From Hufsiella arboris (GTDB lineage Bacteria > Bacteroidota > Bacteroidia > Sphingobacteriales > Sphingobacteriaceae), in the NCBI RefSeq assembly GCF_009834875.1, contig NZ_WVHT01000011.1, positions 62,001-126,000 of the forward strand: a stretch of DNA of 64,000 nt, written 5' to 3'. The notes beneath the pieces were generated by a model. It worked only from the letters and a program-made list of their open reading frames with translations. It made no database searches and was not told the DNA's origin. Positions 26,167 to 34,313 of this stretch are shown here, piece after piece (position 1 is the stretch's first letter; each line of letters starts with the position of its first letter). The translations under genes and the position numbers were made by a program.

Positions 26167-26188
26167 TCACTATAACTTTTAAAAAAGT

Positions 26189-26500
26189 ATGTCGCAGTTG
26201 GCGGATCAGTTAAGCATTGTCGTAGATAAAACATCCAGGTTAATTGACCTTTGTTCCGCTTTACAGGAAGAAAATGATTTGCTTAATCTCGAAAACCAGT
26301 CGTTAAAAGTGGCGCTTGAAACAGGCAAAGCAAAATCTGTCGACCTCGAAGAAAAGTTAAAAGCGTTAAAATTAGCCCGCTCATTAGAAGGCATAAAAGC
26401 ACCGGATTTAGTGGTTGATGAAAAAAATCTTGACATCAAGCAAAAAATTAACGAATTTGTGCGGGAAATAGATAAGTGTATTGTATTGCTGAAAAAGTAG
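26189..26500 (+). CDS. Small coiled-coil protein upstream of zapA
   Basis: A 103-residue cytosolic protein, almost wholly helical. Residues about 5-68 form a heptad-rich coiled coil (LIDLCSALQEENDLLNLENQSLKVAL, then LEEKLKALKLAR). No enzyme motif. It lies between pheT and zapA, with 22 bp to zapA and the same direction, a layout that recurs in Bacteroidota. By position it may work with ZapA at the division septum, like the E. coli ZapA-ZapB pair, but no sequence evidence shows this. Confidence 0.7.
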   Translation: MSQLADQLSIVVDKTSRLIDLCSALQEENDLLNLENQSLKVALETGKAKSVDLEEKLKALKLARSLEGIKAPDLVVDEKNLDIKQKINEFVREIDKCIVLLKK

Positions 26501-26521
26501 TACAAGTGAAACAAAGCTCAA

Positions 26522-26815
26522 ATGGGAGAAATCTCCATTAAAATAAATATTGCTGACAGAGTTTACCCCTTAAAGGTAAACATGGAAGAAGAGGAAGTGA
26601 TCAGAAGGGCAGCTAAGCTAATAAACGATCGTATAAAAGATTATCAGGAAAATTATGCGGTCAGAGATAAACAGGATTTGCTATCAATGTGTGTGCTGCA
26701 TTACGCTACGGCTACATTAAAGGCCGAAAAACGTGTAATAAATGAAGATACGGATGTTGCAGAAAAAGTTTACCAGTTAGATCAGTTGCTGTCAGACTTT
26801 TTCTCGAATAAGTAA
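26522..26815 (+). CDS. zapA: Cell division protein ZapA
   Basis: A 97-residue protein with the ZapA pattern: a short N-terminal beta domain (ISIKINIADRVYPLKVNMEEEEVIRRAAKLIND) followed by a long coiled coil (YAVRDKQDLLSMCVLHYAT and onward). ZapA binds and bundles FtsZ. The presence of a structured RNA immediately downstream matches the zapA-ssrS neighbourhood known from other bacteria. Confidence 0.85.
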   Translation: MGEISIKINIADRVYPLKVNMEEEEVIRRAAKLINDRIKDYQENYAVRDKQDLLSMCVLHYATATLKAEKRVINEDTDVAEKVYQLDQLLSDFFSNK

Positions 26816-26850
26816 TACGTTCTTTTATATATCAGAGCGCCGAAAAGATT

Positions 26851-27021
26851 AACCGCAGGTAAATTTTTAGGTTTCACTATTTAAAGCTTAACGCTTCAAT
26901 ATCAGAAGAGTGATAAAAAAGATGCCACTCGACTATGGTTGACTGGAAGATCAAGAACTCTAAACCATCTGAAGAAGCTTTACAATACATGAAATCTAAA
27001 GTTTAGTTGCGGTTTTTTTAT
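26851..27021 (+). ncRNA. ssrS: Probable 6S RNA
   Basis: The 224-bp gap between zapA and rny folds at its ends: AACCGCA at 26851 pairs with TGCGGTT at 27008-27014, and the pairing continues inward through GTAAA/TTTA, TTTTAG/CTAAA and TTTC/GAAA with small bulges. This gives a long closing stem of about 22 bp around a ~120-nt interior, followed by TTTTTTTATTTT. The shape (long rod with inner bubbles, ~165-170 nt) and the position after zapA fit 6S RNA, which binds RNA polymerase holoenzyme. The exact ends are not defined and no covariance search was run. Confidence 0.6.
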
Positions 27022-27039
27022 TTTATTACAGATTAGATT

Positions 27040-28593
27040 ATGGAAATAATACTTTACGTTTTACTGGGCATTGCGGCCGGAATTGCAATCGGAAGATTCC
27101 TGCTGGTAAAAATGTTCAAAAACCAGGAGGCTGCGGCACAGAATAAGGTCAAAAAGATCTTAAAAGACGCCGAAAATAATGCCGAGATCCTGAAAAAAAA
27201 TAAGCTTCTTGAAGCAAAAGAAAAGTTCTTGCAAATGAAAGCTGAGCACGAGCAGGAAGTTAATAACCGGAATAACTCGATCAATCAACGCGAGAATTCA
27301 ATCAAACAAAAAGAGCAGTCGGTAAATCAACGCCTTGAAAACTTTAACCGGAAGGATCAAGAAGTAGAAAATACCCGCAAAAACCTGGAAAAACAGATTG
27401 AAATTGCTGAAAAGAAGCAGGAAGAAGTTGATCAGCTAAAGAACCAGCACATTAAAGAATTAGAAGCGATTGCCGGATTATCTGCCGAAGAAGCAAAAAA
27501 TCAATTAGTTGACAACCTTCGTGAAGAAGCTCGTACCAAAGCAATGATGCAAATCAAAGACATTGTTGACGAAGCTAAATTAACAGCGACTAAAGAGGCT
27601 AAAAAGGTTGTTATTCAAACTATTCAGCGTACAGCTACAGAAGCGGCCATCGAAAACACGGTTTCTATTTTCAATATTGAAAATGACGAAATTAAGGGCC
27701 GTGTAATAGGCAGAGAAGGCCGGAACATTCGTGCGCTCGAAGCAGCTACCGGAATTGAGATCATTGTTGACGATACCCCGGAGGCAATCATTTTGTCAGG
27801 CTTCGATCCGGTTCGCCGGGAAATCGCCCGACTGGCTTTACACAGGCTCGTGACGGATGGCCGCATTCACCCGGCCCGTATCGAGGAAGTTGTTGCCAAA
27901 ACTAAGAAGCAACTTGAGGAAGAAATTGTTGAGATCGGCGAACGTACCGTTATAGACCTTGGTATACATGGACTTCATCCTGAGCTTATTCGTATGGTTG
28001 GAAGAATGCGTTACCGCTCGTCTTACGGGCAGAATCTTTTGCAGCACTCGAGGGAAGTTGCTAATTTCTGTGCTACAATGGCATCAGAACTTGGCCTAAA
28101 CGTTAAACTCGCTAAGCGAGCCGGATTATTACACGATATTGGTAAAGTACCAGACGACAATCCGGAGCTTCCGCACGCTATTTTAGGTATGCAGCTGGCA
28201 GAAAAATACAAGGAACATCCGGAAGTTTGTAATGCCATCGGAGCTCACCACGATGAAATTGAGATGACTTCTATGATTTCGCCGATTGTCCAGGCTTGTG
28301 ATGCTATTTCCGGCGCTCGCCCTGGTGCACGCCGCGAAGTAGTTGAGAGTTATATCAAGCGATTAAAAGAACTTGAATCGCTGGCCTTGTCTTATCCGGG
28401 TGTCGAAAAAACATTCGCAATACAGGCAGGACGTGAGTTACGCGTTGTTGTGGAAAGCGAACGTGTTACCGATGCGCAGGCGGAGGTGCTTGCCGCAGAT
28501 ATTTCGAACCGCATTCAAACTGAAATGACATATCCGGGACAGATTAAGGTGACGGTGATCCGCGAGACACGTTCCGTTTCTTACGCGAAGTAA
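27040..28593 (+). CDS. rny: Ribonuclease Y
   Basis: A 517-residue endoribonuclease with a normal domain order: N-terminal membrane anchor ([21 protein letters not shown]), long coiled coil (about 25-190), KH domain ([19 protein letters not shown]), and the catalytic HD domain ([11 protein letters not shown], with HHDEIE further on) near residues 330-430. It starts mRNA decay at the inner face of the membrane. It follows the probable 6S RNA. Confidence 0.95.
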   Translation: MEIILYVLLGIAAGIAIGRFLLVKMFKNQEAAAQNKVKKILKDAENNAEILKKNKLLEAKEKFLQMKAEHEQEVNNRNNSINQRENSIKQKEQSVNQRLENFNRKDQEVENTRKNLEKQIEIAEKKQEEVDQLKNQHIKELEAIAGLSAEEAKNQLVDNLREEARTKAMMQIKDIVDEAKLTATKEAKKVVIQTIQRTATEAAIENTVSIFNIENDEIKGRVIGREGRNIRALEAATGIEIIVDDTPEAIILSGFDPVRREIARLALHRLVTDGRIHPARIEEVVAKTKKQLEEEIVEIGERTVIDLGIHGLHPELIRMVGRMRYRSSYGQNLLQHSREVANFCATMASELGLNVKLAKRAGLLHDIGKVPDDNPELPHAILGMQLAEKYKEHPEVCNAIGAHHDEIEMTSMISPIVQACDAISGARPGARREVVESYIKRLKELESLALSYPGVEKTFAIQAGRELRVVVESERVTDAQAEVLAADISNRIQTEMTYPGQIKVTVIRETRSVSYAK

Positions 28594-28611
28594 GATATTT
28601 TTTACAAAGGG

Positions 28612-28635
28612 AATGCCGGCAAATAAACCGGCATT
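28612..28635 (+). terminator. Hairpin after rny
   Basis: AATGCCGG pairs with CCGGCATT around an 8-nt AT-rich loop. The following bases are T-rich but interrupted, so termination may be partial. Confidence 0.55.
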
Positions 28636-28693
28636 TACTTCTTTTGTAAAAAGTTAAAAAATGTTAATTCCATTTTTACATTATATAAAAGAA

Positions 28694-28701
28694 TAAATTT
28701 G
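28694..28701 (+). promoter_or_regulatory. -7 box TAAATTTG for the FKBP lipoprotein genes
   Basis: An exact TAnnTTTG match ending 5 nt before the ATG at 28707, again implying a very short or absent leader. Confidence 0.5.
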
Positions 28702-28706
28702 CACGC

Positions 28707-29249
28707 ATGACGATTAAGAGAACATTACTATGCCTTATAGCCGCAGTCGCGGTTCTATCAGCATGTAAGAAAACCGATGATACACCGACTTTTGATGCCG
28801 AAAAGCAATTCAAGGCAGACACTACTGCTATTCGCGCGTTTGTGAAAGCTAACAATTTAACAGCTGTAAAAGATACCTCAGGGGTTTTTTACATATTGAC
28901 AAGCGCGGGTAGCGGTTCATACAATTATGATAATCTGAATAACACTGTAACCACTGTAAAATATAACGGTCGTTTATTAAATGGCTCCGTGTTCGATAAA
29001 AACCAGGATGGCGTGTCATTTACGCTTGGCGGCGTGATAACAGCTTGGCAAATTGCGCTTGCGCCGAAGGCCGTTGGCGGGTTAATTCCGGGCGGATTGC
29101 AGAAAGGCGCTAAGATTAGAATTATCGCACCTTCCTATTATTGCTATGGCAATGTCGATAGGAAAGACAATAGCGGAAATGTTGTGATTCCGGCAAACTC
29201 ACCTCTTGATTTCGATATCGAACTTCTAGACGTAAAAACCAGTAACTAA
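28707..29249 (+). CDS. FKBP-type peptidyl-prolyl isomerase lipoprotein
   Basis: A 180-residue lipoprotein (AAVAVLSAC lipobox, charged KKTDD after the Cys). The C-terminal ~110 residues form an FKBP domain: VTTVKYNGRLLNGSVFDKN, ITAWQIALAPKAVGGLIPGGLQKGAKIRIIAPSYYCYG and FDIELLDVK. It should catalyse prolyl cis-trans isomerisation in the envelope. It lies 3 bp upstream of a related two-domain protein, an operon of tandem paralogues. Confidence 0.85.
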   Translation: MTIKRTLLCLIAAVAVLSACKKTDDTPTFDAEKQFKADTTAIRAFVKANNLTAVKDTSGVFYILTSAGSGSYNYDNLNNTVTTVKYNGRLLNGSVFDKNQDGVSFTLGGVITAWQIALAPKAVGGLIPGGLQKGAKIRIIAPSYYCYGNVDRKDNSGNVVIPANSPLDFDIELLDVKTSN

Positions 29250-29252
29250 TTA

Positions 29253-30143
29253 ATGAAACACTTTTTCACCAGATTTTTTCTGCCATGTGTAGCAATTGTA
29301 TCGCTTTATGCATGTGATAAAACATACGATACCATCCAGGTTGAAGACGACCAGCAGATACAAACATACATGCAGCAAAATAATCTGACCGGTTTTACAA
29401 AGGATACCAGCGGCGTTTATTATAAGGTGAGTACGCCTGGCCAGGGAACACAGATGCAGTATTCAGACAAGATACCGTTAGTTATCACCATGAGAACTGT
29501 TGACGGTTCTATATCTGCAACGGACACTATCATAAACCACTATGCTGATTTTTTGGGTTACCTGGAGAAATATCGCTTACCGAAAGGAATCCAGATCGGC
29601 GTTAAAGAAGGTTTGAAAAATCGCGGAGGAGTTATCCGACTAATCATTCCTTCGAATTTAGCTTATGGTCGTAACGGGGGAACAACCTATTTCGGTCAAA
29701 CTGTTAAAGGAAATGAAAGCCTCGATGTAACGGTGCGCGCACTCGATGTAACGGGGCTGCCGGCTTACGATGATATTAGTATTAAGAAATATATGGCCGC
29801 CAATAACTTGACAGGGTTCCAACCAACTACGACCGGGATTTATTATAAAATCGGTGAAGTCGGAACTGGAAGTCCAATTGCGGCTGATTCGCTTCTTACG
29901 TTTGAAACAACCGGAAAACTCTTAAATGGAACGATATTTCAACAGCCAAATGCAGTTTCGCTACCGCTGAATACTTTAATACCAGCTTGGCAAGAATTAC
30001 TTCCTTTGATAAAAGGAGGTGGCACAATAAGAATGATCGTTCCTTCAAAACAAGGTTATGGAACAGCGGGAAGTTCGACCATACCAGCATTTTCATGTCT
30101 AGATTTTGATATAAAAGTTACCGACGTTGCTGTCGATGATTGA
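29253..30143 (+). CDS. Two-domain FKBP-type isomerase lipoprotein
   Basis: A 296-residue lipoprotein (VSLYAC lipobox). It carries two FKBP-like units, each opening with an I-x-x-Y-M-x-x-N-N-L-T-G-F segment (IQTYMQQNNLTGFTKDTSGVYY and IKKYMAANNLTGFQPTTTGIYY) and each ending with an IRLIIPSNLAYG or IRMIVPSKQGYG strand. The first unit has an atypical middle (ISATDTIINHYADFLGYLEK) and may be catalytically poor; the second keeps GTIFQQPN and WQELLPLIKGGG. An internal duplication of the domain seen in the upstream gene is likely. Confidence 0.8.
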   Translation: MKHFFTRFFLPCVAIVSLYACDKTYDTIQVEDDQQIQTYMQQNNLTGFTKDTSGVYYKVSTPGQGTQMQYSDKIPLVITMRTVDGSISATDTIINHYADFLGYLEKYRLPKGIQIGVKEGLKNRGGVIRLIIPSNLAYGRNGGTTYFGQTVKGNESLDVTVRALDVTGLPAYDDISIKKYMAANNLTGFQPTTTGIYYKIGEVGTGSPIAADSLLTFETTGKLLNGTIFQQPNAVSLPLNTLIPAWQELLPLIKGGGTIRMIVPSKQGYGTAGSSTIPAFSCLDFDIKVTDVAVDD

Positions 30144-30169
30144 TATACATGTGATGATCTTTTAAACAT

Positions 30170-30200
30170 GGGTGGAATTTTTTTTCACCCTTTTTTTATT
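30170..30200 (+). terminator. Terminator after the FKBP genes
   Basis: GGGTG and CACCC pair around an AT-rich loop, followed by TTTTTTTATTTT. It overlaps the end of the convergent photolyase gene. Confidence 0.6.
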
Positions 30201-31506
30201 TTAAGGCTTTTTTAAACGCATTCAAAGCCCTTTCCCTGGCGGCTTTATGATCAACAATTGGTTGCGGATATTTACTGAAGTCCTGAAACTCTGGTACCCA
30301 TTCTTTGATATATTTCAGATCAGGATCGAATTTCTTGGTTTGAATTTCAGGGTTAAAGATGCGGAAATAAGGAACGGCATCATTCCCCGAACTTGCCGCC
30401 CATTGCCAGCCGCCAACGTTACTTGCCTGTTCGTAGTCTATCAGTTTTTTTGCAAAATAGGCTTCACCCAAGCGCCAGTCGATCAGTAAGTGCTTGCTTA
30501 AAAAACTGGCGGTAACCATCCTTATGCGGTTATGCATCCAGCCGATGGTATTCAACTGCCGCATACCTGCATCAACAATCGGATAGCCGGTTTGCCCAGT
30601 GCACCATGCTTCAAACTCTTTTTCATTATTCCGCCATTGTATACGATCATAATTAGGTTTAAATGCTTTGTGTACGGTCTCAGGGAAATGCCAAAGAATC
30701 ATCGAATAAAAGTCCCGCCAGATCAATTCATTCAACCAGGTTTTTTCTTTGGCTTCATAAGCTTTAGCTGCGGCATCACGGATGCTGATTGTGCCAAATC
30801 GCAAATGAACGCTGATTCTTGAGGTGCCGTCTATTCCAGGATAATCCCTGGTTTTTGCGTAATCATCAATTATATCTTCAAACTTTTTATCTGGGAACTT
30901 AAGCGAGCTTTTTGTAAAGCCCATACTTTCCAGCGATGGAACGATATTCTTGGTATTTTTAGAAAGGAAGTGAAAATATTTTTTAGTCGGATAGGGCTTT
31001 AAGTGGAATTGAGGTTTTAATTTTTCGATCCAGCGCCGCTTGTAAGGCGTAAAAACTGTATAAGGCGATCCGCCGTCTTTGAAAACTTCTTCGTGATCAA
31101 AAATAACATGATCTTTAAAATCGATAAATTCGACACCTGTGTTTTCAAGTAACGCTTTGATACGATTATCCCGTTCCCTTGCGTAAGGTTCATAATCCCG
31201 GTTTGTGATTACTTTATTGATAGTAAATTCGCCGAGGATGTCTTCCCATGCTTTTTCGGCTGTGTTATATTTAACGAGTAATGACGAGCCGTGTTTTTTT
31301 AACTCCCTATCAAGTTCCGTTACAGCCAGGTGGATGAATGTTAGCCTTGAATCATCTTGGTCTTCAAGTTTATCGAGGATGTTCCGATCAAAAATGAACA
31401 GGCATTGTACAGGATTTCCGGATTTAAGCGCATGGTATAAGCCGGCGTTGTCATCGAGCCTTAAATCTCTTCGGAACCAGAAAATTGTAACTGCTTGTTC
31501 AGGCAT
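30196..31506 (-). CDS. phrB: Deoxyribodipyrimidine photolyase
   Basis: A 436-residue photolyase/cryptochrome protein. The N-terminal alpha/beta domain opens VTIFWFRRDLRLDDNAGLYHAL and the C-terminal FAD domain holds WLNELIWRDFYSMILWHFP, YPIVDAGMRQLNTIGWMHNRIRMV and DYEQASNVGGWQWAASSGNDA, typical of class I CPD photolyases. It repairs cyclobutane pyrimidine dimers with blue or near-UV light. It overlaps the upstream TIGR01777 gene by 8 bp, so the two form an operon. A DASH cryptochrome lies 6 kb away in the same cluster. Confidence 0.9.
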   Translation of the reverse strand: MPEQAVTIFWFRRDLRLDDNAGLYHALKSGNPVQCLFIFDRNILDKLEDQDDSRLTFIHLAVTELDRELKKHGSSLLVKYNTAEKAWEDILGEFTINKVITNRDYEPYARERDNRIKALLENTGVEFIDFKDHVIFDHEEVFKDGGSPYTVFTPYKRRWIEKLKPQFHLKPYPTKKYFHFLSKNTKNIVPSLESMGFTKSSLKFPDKKFEDIIDDYAKTRDYPGIDGTSRISVHLRFGTISIRDAAAKAYEAKEKTWLNELIWRDFYSMILWHFPETVHKAFKPNYDRIQWRNNEKEFEAWCTGQTGYPIVDAGMRQLNTIGWMHNRIRMVTASFLSKHLLIDWRLGEAYFAKKLIDYEQASNVGGWQWAASSGNDAVPYFRIFNPEIQTKKFDPDLKYIKEWVPEFQDFSKYPQPIVDHKAARERALNAFKKALK

Positions 31507-32413
31507 AAATATTACTTATTGCCTGGCGAAGGTCGCTAAACTGAAACTTAAAACCGGTATCTGTAAGTTTTTGGCAAGCTGTCCTGTTACTGTCCAGAAT
31601 TGTTTCACTCATTTCGCCCAATATCAGTTTTAGTGAAAATTCGGGCAGATTAGGCAGCCATATTTTTTTGTGCAGGAGTTCGGCCAGGGTTTCGGTAAAT
31701 TCTTTATTTGTTACTGGTGCCGGTGCAGAAAGATTAAAAGTCCCGCTGACGTTTTCATTATTTAACGCGTAAGTATATGCCTGAATAACGTCGTTTAAGT
31801 GAATCCAGGGCATCCACTGCCTGCCTGATCCCAGTGCAGCTCCCAGGCCTGTCCTGATAGGTTTCGCAAGTTGCGGCAAAGCCCCGCCATCTTTCGACAA
31901 TACAATGCCTGTACGCAATTTGACAACCCGCATCTTCAGATCCTGCGCTTCATCTACAGCTTTTTCCCACTCAATACAAGTGTCGGCTAAAAAACCACGG
32001 CCGGGGGGCTTATCTTCCGTTAATAGCTCGTCACCGCGGTTTCCGTAATAACCAACTGCCGATGCCGAAATGACCGTATCAACCTGGTGTGTAGTTTTGT
32101 TAAGCAATTCGTAAACCAGTCGAATAGATTCGGTTCTGCTGGAAACAATTTCCATTTTTTGCCGGTGTGTCCAGCGCTTACCAGCTATCGGCTCGCCGGC
32201 GAGATGAATAATTGCAGAAACTCCATGGATGCATTCAGGATCGATCTGGCCCTTTTTTACATCCCACTTAAAGTTTTTTATGTAAACTGACGATTCAGTT
32301 TTGGCAGGATCTCTCAGAAGTTGATAGATTACATAATCCTGTTGCCGTAAAGTATTTACCAGATGTTTACCGATTAAGCCGGTTCCGTCTGTCAACAATA
32401 TCCGTTTCTGCAT
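31499..32413 (-). CDS. TIGR01777 family NAD-dependent epimerase (YfcH-like)
   Basis: A 304-residue protein with an N-terminal Rossmann fold (TDGTGLIGKHLVNTL, where family members have TGGTGLIG), IIHLAGEPIAGKRWTHRQK, the SAVGYYGNRGDE active-site region, PWIHLNDVIQAY, and a C-terminal DUF1731 region (WLPNLPEFSLKLILGEMSETIL). The family resembles SDR39U1/YfcH, whose substrate is unknown. It is the first gene of a two-gene operon with the photolyase, which hints at a role in light or oxidative stress. The D in place of the first G of the glycine motif is slightly unusual. Confidence 0.85.
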   Translation of the reverse strand: MQKRILLTDGTGLIGKHLVNTLRQQDYVIYQLLRDPAKTESSVYIKNFKWDVKKGQIDPECIHGVSAIIHLAGEPIAGKRWTHRQKMEIVSSRTESIRLVYELLNKTTHQVDTVISASAVGYYGNRGDELLTEDKPPGRGFLADTCIEWEKAVDEAQDLKMRVVKLRTGIVLSKDGGALPQLAKPIRTGLGAALGSGRQWMPWIHLNDVIQAYTYALNNENVSGTFNLSAPAPVTNKEFTETLAELLHKKIWLPNLPEFSLKLILGEMSETILDSNRTACQKLTDTGFKFQFSDLRQAISNIYA

Positions 32414-32487
32414 AGCTCGATTTGTGACTTACCTATATAATTGCTGATTTATTACATTATGGTGGTTTGAAAATTAACTCTGTTTCA

Positions 32488-32495
32488 TAGATTTG
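32488..32495 (+). promoter_or_regulatory. -7 box TAGATTTG for the ferredoxin-like gene
   Basis: TAGATTTG matches TAnnTTTG and overlaps a TTG that would otherwise be a possible start, so the ATG at 32502 is the start. Confidence 0.55.
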
Positions 32496-32501
32496 GTTTG
32501 T

Positions 32502-32843
32502 ATGTTATATAAAAAACACGTCTTTATCTGTACAAACCAACGCCCCGAGGGTTCGAGGATCAGCTGTGGCGAGGAGCACGGCCTTATGCTCGTTGCCGAA
32601 TTTAAAAAGCTAATAAAAAACAAGAACCTGAACACTGAAATACGTGCCCAGCGAACCGGATGTATGGAAACTTGCGAATTAGGGCCGAGCGTGGTTGTGT
32701 ATCCCGAAGGAGTATTTTATGGCAAAGTACAAATGAGCGACGTTGCAGAAATCGTTAACGAGCATCTTGAAAATAATCGTATTGTTGAGCGTTTGCAGTT
32801 GACTGAAGGCGATTTTTGCCAACTGCCGTGGAAGAAATGCTGA
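32502..32843 (+). CDS. Thioredoxin-like [2Fe-2S] ferredoxin
   Basis: A 113-residue cytosolic protein of the thioredoxin-like 2Fe-2S family. Ligand cysteines are seen in HVFICTNQRP, GSRISCGEEHG, and RTGCMETCELGPSVVVYPEG, giving the C-x(9-12)-C plus C-x3-C pattern of the clade. These proteins carry electrons or act as stand-alone versions of the NuoE ferredoxin domain. It is divergent from the photolyase operon and convergent with the SDR gene, with no gap between the two stops. Partner unknown. Confidence 0.8.
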   Translation: MLYKKHVFICTNQRPEGSRISCGEEHGLMLVAEFKKLIKNKNLNTEIRAQRTGCMETCELGPSVVVYPEGVFYGKVQMSDVAEIVNEHLENNRIVERLQLTEGDFCQLPWKKC

Positions 32844-34313
32844 TCAGGTATTTAACTTGCTAATCAGCGCTTTTGGATTATAGCGGGTTATTTCTTTTGC
32901 CATTCCTTTAAACAACACGGCATGAAACGGCCACATGCTATACCAGTACATCCGTCCCCAAACACCATAAGGGCGGAAGGTTGCCGTTTGGTACAGGCAG
33001 TTGCGCTGATCTTTATTGATAATTTTGAGCTCAAGCCAGGCTTCTCCGGGAACCTTCATTTCTGCATAAAGTAAAAGCCGTTGGTTTTTCCGGTCGGCAA
33101 GCAGCACACGCCAAAAATCCAGCGCATCACCTGCTCGCAACTGAACATTGCTTGTTCTTCCTCGTCGTGTTCCGATCCCGCCGATGAGCTTATCGATGAA
33201 TCCCCGAAGGTTCCAAAGCCAGTCGAGATAATACCAACCGCGGGTTCCGCCGATGTTCCAGATGTTTTCGAAAACCTCGTCGCTGCTGCGCTCGAAGGGC
33301 ATCACGATTTTATATTCCAGAGTGCCATTTTGAGGAACTTTGACGTGGTCCATAAAATCAGTTTCCAGGTAGCCTTGGTTTAATGCGTCTTTCCAGCTTG
33401 AAACGATAGAATTCTGTTCAATTTTTTCAAAAGCGAGTTTAAGCGACTCTTCATAACCTAGGCAGCTACGTGGTATAATCTCTTTTATTTGGTCGTTTTT
33501 ACAAACAACTTCGTTCCTCATACTTTGCACCAGGCTTTTAGCAAGCGAGTATGGAACAGAAGTTACCATGTTAATCCAATACGATGAAAGCTTAGGTGTT
33601 AGCACGGGAAGAGTAACAATGAATCTCTTTAACTTTCTCACCCGGGCATACGTCAACAGCATGTTTTTATAGGTAAGCACGTCTGGTCCGCCGATATCAA
33701 AAGTCCTGTTGAAAGTCTTTTGGTTTAGAAGAGATTGTTCCATATAAGCCAGAACATCACGTATAGCGATTGGCTGGCATTTGGTTTTAAGCCATTTTGG
33801 AGCGATCATAACAGGCAGCTTTTCTGTAAGGTCGCGGATAATTTCAAATGAAGCACTGCCGGATCCGATAATAATTGCAGCGCGCAAAATGGTAGTTGGA
33901 ACGCCGCTCTCTTTCAAAATATCTTCAACATGTAAACGCGATGTTAAGTGCTTTGACAAACGTTGGTCGTTCACGATGCCGGTTAAATAGATTATTTGCC
34001 TGCATGTTGTTTTCTTTATCGCATCAGCAAAATGCTGAGCCGAAAGACTTTCCAGCTTCTCGAAGCTTTCATTTCCCGAACTCATCGAGTGAACCAGGTA
34101 AAAGGCTGCGTCGATTTCGTGGGGAATATTTATAAGTGTTTCTTCTTTTAGCAGGTCGCCTGAGATTATAGTTACCCTGTCGCCAAAGTCGCTTATCTCG
34201 CGAAAACGGCGTTTATCCCGCACCATGCAGATAATATCGTGCCCTTTTTCGAGCAAGATCGGTAATAAGCGAGCGCCGATGTAGCCATTTGCACCTGTTA
34301 GCAAGATTCTCAT
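32844..34313 (-). CDS. SDR oxidoreductase with DUF2867 domain
   Basis: A 489-residue two-domain protein. The N-terminal ~290 residues are an NAD(P)-binding atypical SDR (MRILLTGANGYIGARLLPILL, AAFYLVHSMSSG, IYLTGIVNDQRLSKHLTSR, ILRAAIIIGSGSASFEIIRDL). The C-terminal ~170 residues form a DUF2867 domain (TRGWYYLDWLWNLRGFIDKLIGG, LRAGDALDFWRVL, AEMKVPGEAWLELKI). Substrate unknown. It overlaps the upstream kinase gene by ATGA and ends the tetR-HAD-aarF-SDR operon. The set is reminiscent of photolyase-linked SDR genes in other Bacteroidota. Confidence 0.85.
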   Translation of the reverse strand: MRILLTGANGYIGARLLPILLEKGHDIICMVRDKRRFREISDFGDRVTIISGDLLKEETLINIPHEIDAAFYLVHSMSSGNESFEKLESLSAQHFADAIKKTTCRQIIYLTGIVNDQRLSKHLTSRLHVEDILKESGVPTTILRAAIIIGSGSASFEIIRDLTEKLPVMIAPKWLKTKCQPIAIRDVLAYMEQSLLNQKTFNRTFDIGGPDVLTYKNMLLTYARVRKLKRFIVTLPVLTPKLSSYWINMVTSVPYSLAKSLVQSMRNEVVCKNDQIKEIIPRSCLGYEESLKLAFEKIEQNSIVSSWKDALNQGYLETDFMDHVKVPQNGTLEYKIVMPFERSSDEVFENIWNIGGTRGWYYLDWLWNLRGFIDKLIGGIGTRRGRTSNVQLRAGDALDFWRVLLADRKNQRLLLYAEMKVPGEAWLELKIINKDQRNCLYQTATFRPYGVWGRMYWYSMWPFHAVLFKGMAKEITRYNPKALISKLNT

